Part shown: piece by piece, positions 25,145 through 25,495 of the stretch
Layout of the letters: every line of letters starts with the position of its first letter
Position numbering within the stretch: position 1 is the first letter of the stretch
NCBI GenBank assembly: GCA_000226015.1
Contig: JH153345.1
Location: 510,872-536,366 of the forward strand
Source of the DNA: Mnemiopsis leidyi
Lineage: Eukaryota; Ctenophora; Tentaculata; Lobata; Bolinopsidae
DNA: 25,495 bases
Reading direction: 5' to 3'
Notes under the pieces: model-generated
The model's input: the letters and a program-made list of their open reading frames with translations, nothing else
Databases searched by the model: none
What the model was told of the DNA's origin: nothing
Position numbers and translations under genes: made by a program

Positions 25145-25343
25145 CAGCGCTGGCAAGCGCGACCGGTTTTTTCTTCTCCTTCCACCAAACCGGCCGAAGG
25201 CCGCTGCCGAAGGCAGCGGCCTGAGGCTGTTAGCCGGCCGAGGTCCGCTGCCGAAGGCAGCGGTCCGAGGCCGATCGCCTCCGTTAGTGGTAACATGTAC
25301 CACAGAAGTAATCGAAGTTTTGTTTAAAAACTTGCCAGCGCTG
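25145..25343. repeat. GC-rich foldback element
   Basis: The ends CAGCGCTGGCAAG (25145-25157) and CTTGCCAGCGCTG (25331-25343) are perfect inverted repeats. Between them, CCGCTGCCGAAGGCAGCGG occurs twice as a self-complementary block, each preceded by CCGGCCGA. GC content far exceeds the surroundings. Open frames here on both strands are products of the repeat. Confidence 0.85.
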
Positions 25344-25495
25344 TTATACAAAATTGGTACGATTTGGCAAAAATGGCCATGTTCAGGTGCCTTAAAAAAT
25401 ATGTTAAAATTAAGATAGAAGCTTGAAACTTTGCAAATCTACTAGAAGTTGTCCAAACTGATAGACTAAAAAAATTTGAAGGTCAACAGGTATCG

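Noticed and set aside
25075-25418. Four overlapping GC-rich open frames
   Set aside because: All derive from the palindromic GC block; overlapping frames on both strands share no codon preference or motif.

Overview
The window is animal nuclear DNA: AT-rich, with GT-AG introns, codon phases that match across many predicted exons, a tRNA-derived SINE, an interstitial TTAGGG-type repeat and several foldback elements. The host is probably a non-arthropod invertebrate, because its WT1-type fingers are clearly recognisable but more diverged than I remember for vertebrate or mollusc WT1. An early-branching animal such as a cnidarian would fit. That placement is inference.

Layout. 1-4484 is gene-poor: two CpG-rich patches, a diverged direct repeat and a full-looking SINE (3608-3908). 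From 4485 to 18012, one large plus-strand gene can be traced through 20 candidate exons whose phases all agree, giving about 1101 codons. Its last four exons encode four C2H2 zinc fingers of the WT1 type (RSDQL, RSDHL, RSDEL). The long N-terminal part is disordered and rich in S, P, Q and N, and carries two separate arrays of seven-residue repeats. The first two introns in the finger region sit where vertebrate WT1 has them. The third lies inside finger 4, so the splice-donor choice that makes vertebrate KTS isoforms is absent.

Inside intron 3 of this gene, on the opposite strand, lies a complete two-exon gene (5513-6512) for a 290-residue type I membrane protein. It has a signal peptide, an Ig-like ectodomain with five N-glycosylation sites, one membrane span and a tyrosine-rich cytoplasmic tail with a duplicated motif.

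18013-23114 holds the 3' flank of the WT1-like gene, foldback and tandem repeats, and two orphan candidate terminal exons (20098-20176 minus, 21681-21875 plus). From 23115 a plus-strand gene for a secreted protein begins: signal-peptide exon, an exon for an unrecognised cysteine-containing domain, and a sushi/CCP exon, all joined in phase 1. It probably continues past the right edge. Its second exon has an in-frame TGA, so this copy may be a null allele or pseudogene. The last 500 bases hold two foldback structures.

There is no operon logic here. The main relationships are nesting (receptor inside the transcription-factor gene) and possible internal regulatory modules: an E-box/CRE cluster in intron 6 and a CCAAT/E-box cluster in intron 13. 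Exon models rest on splice consensus and phase only, with no transcript evidence.
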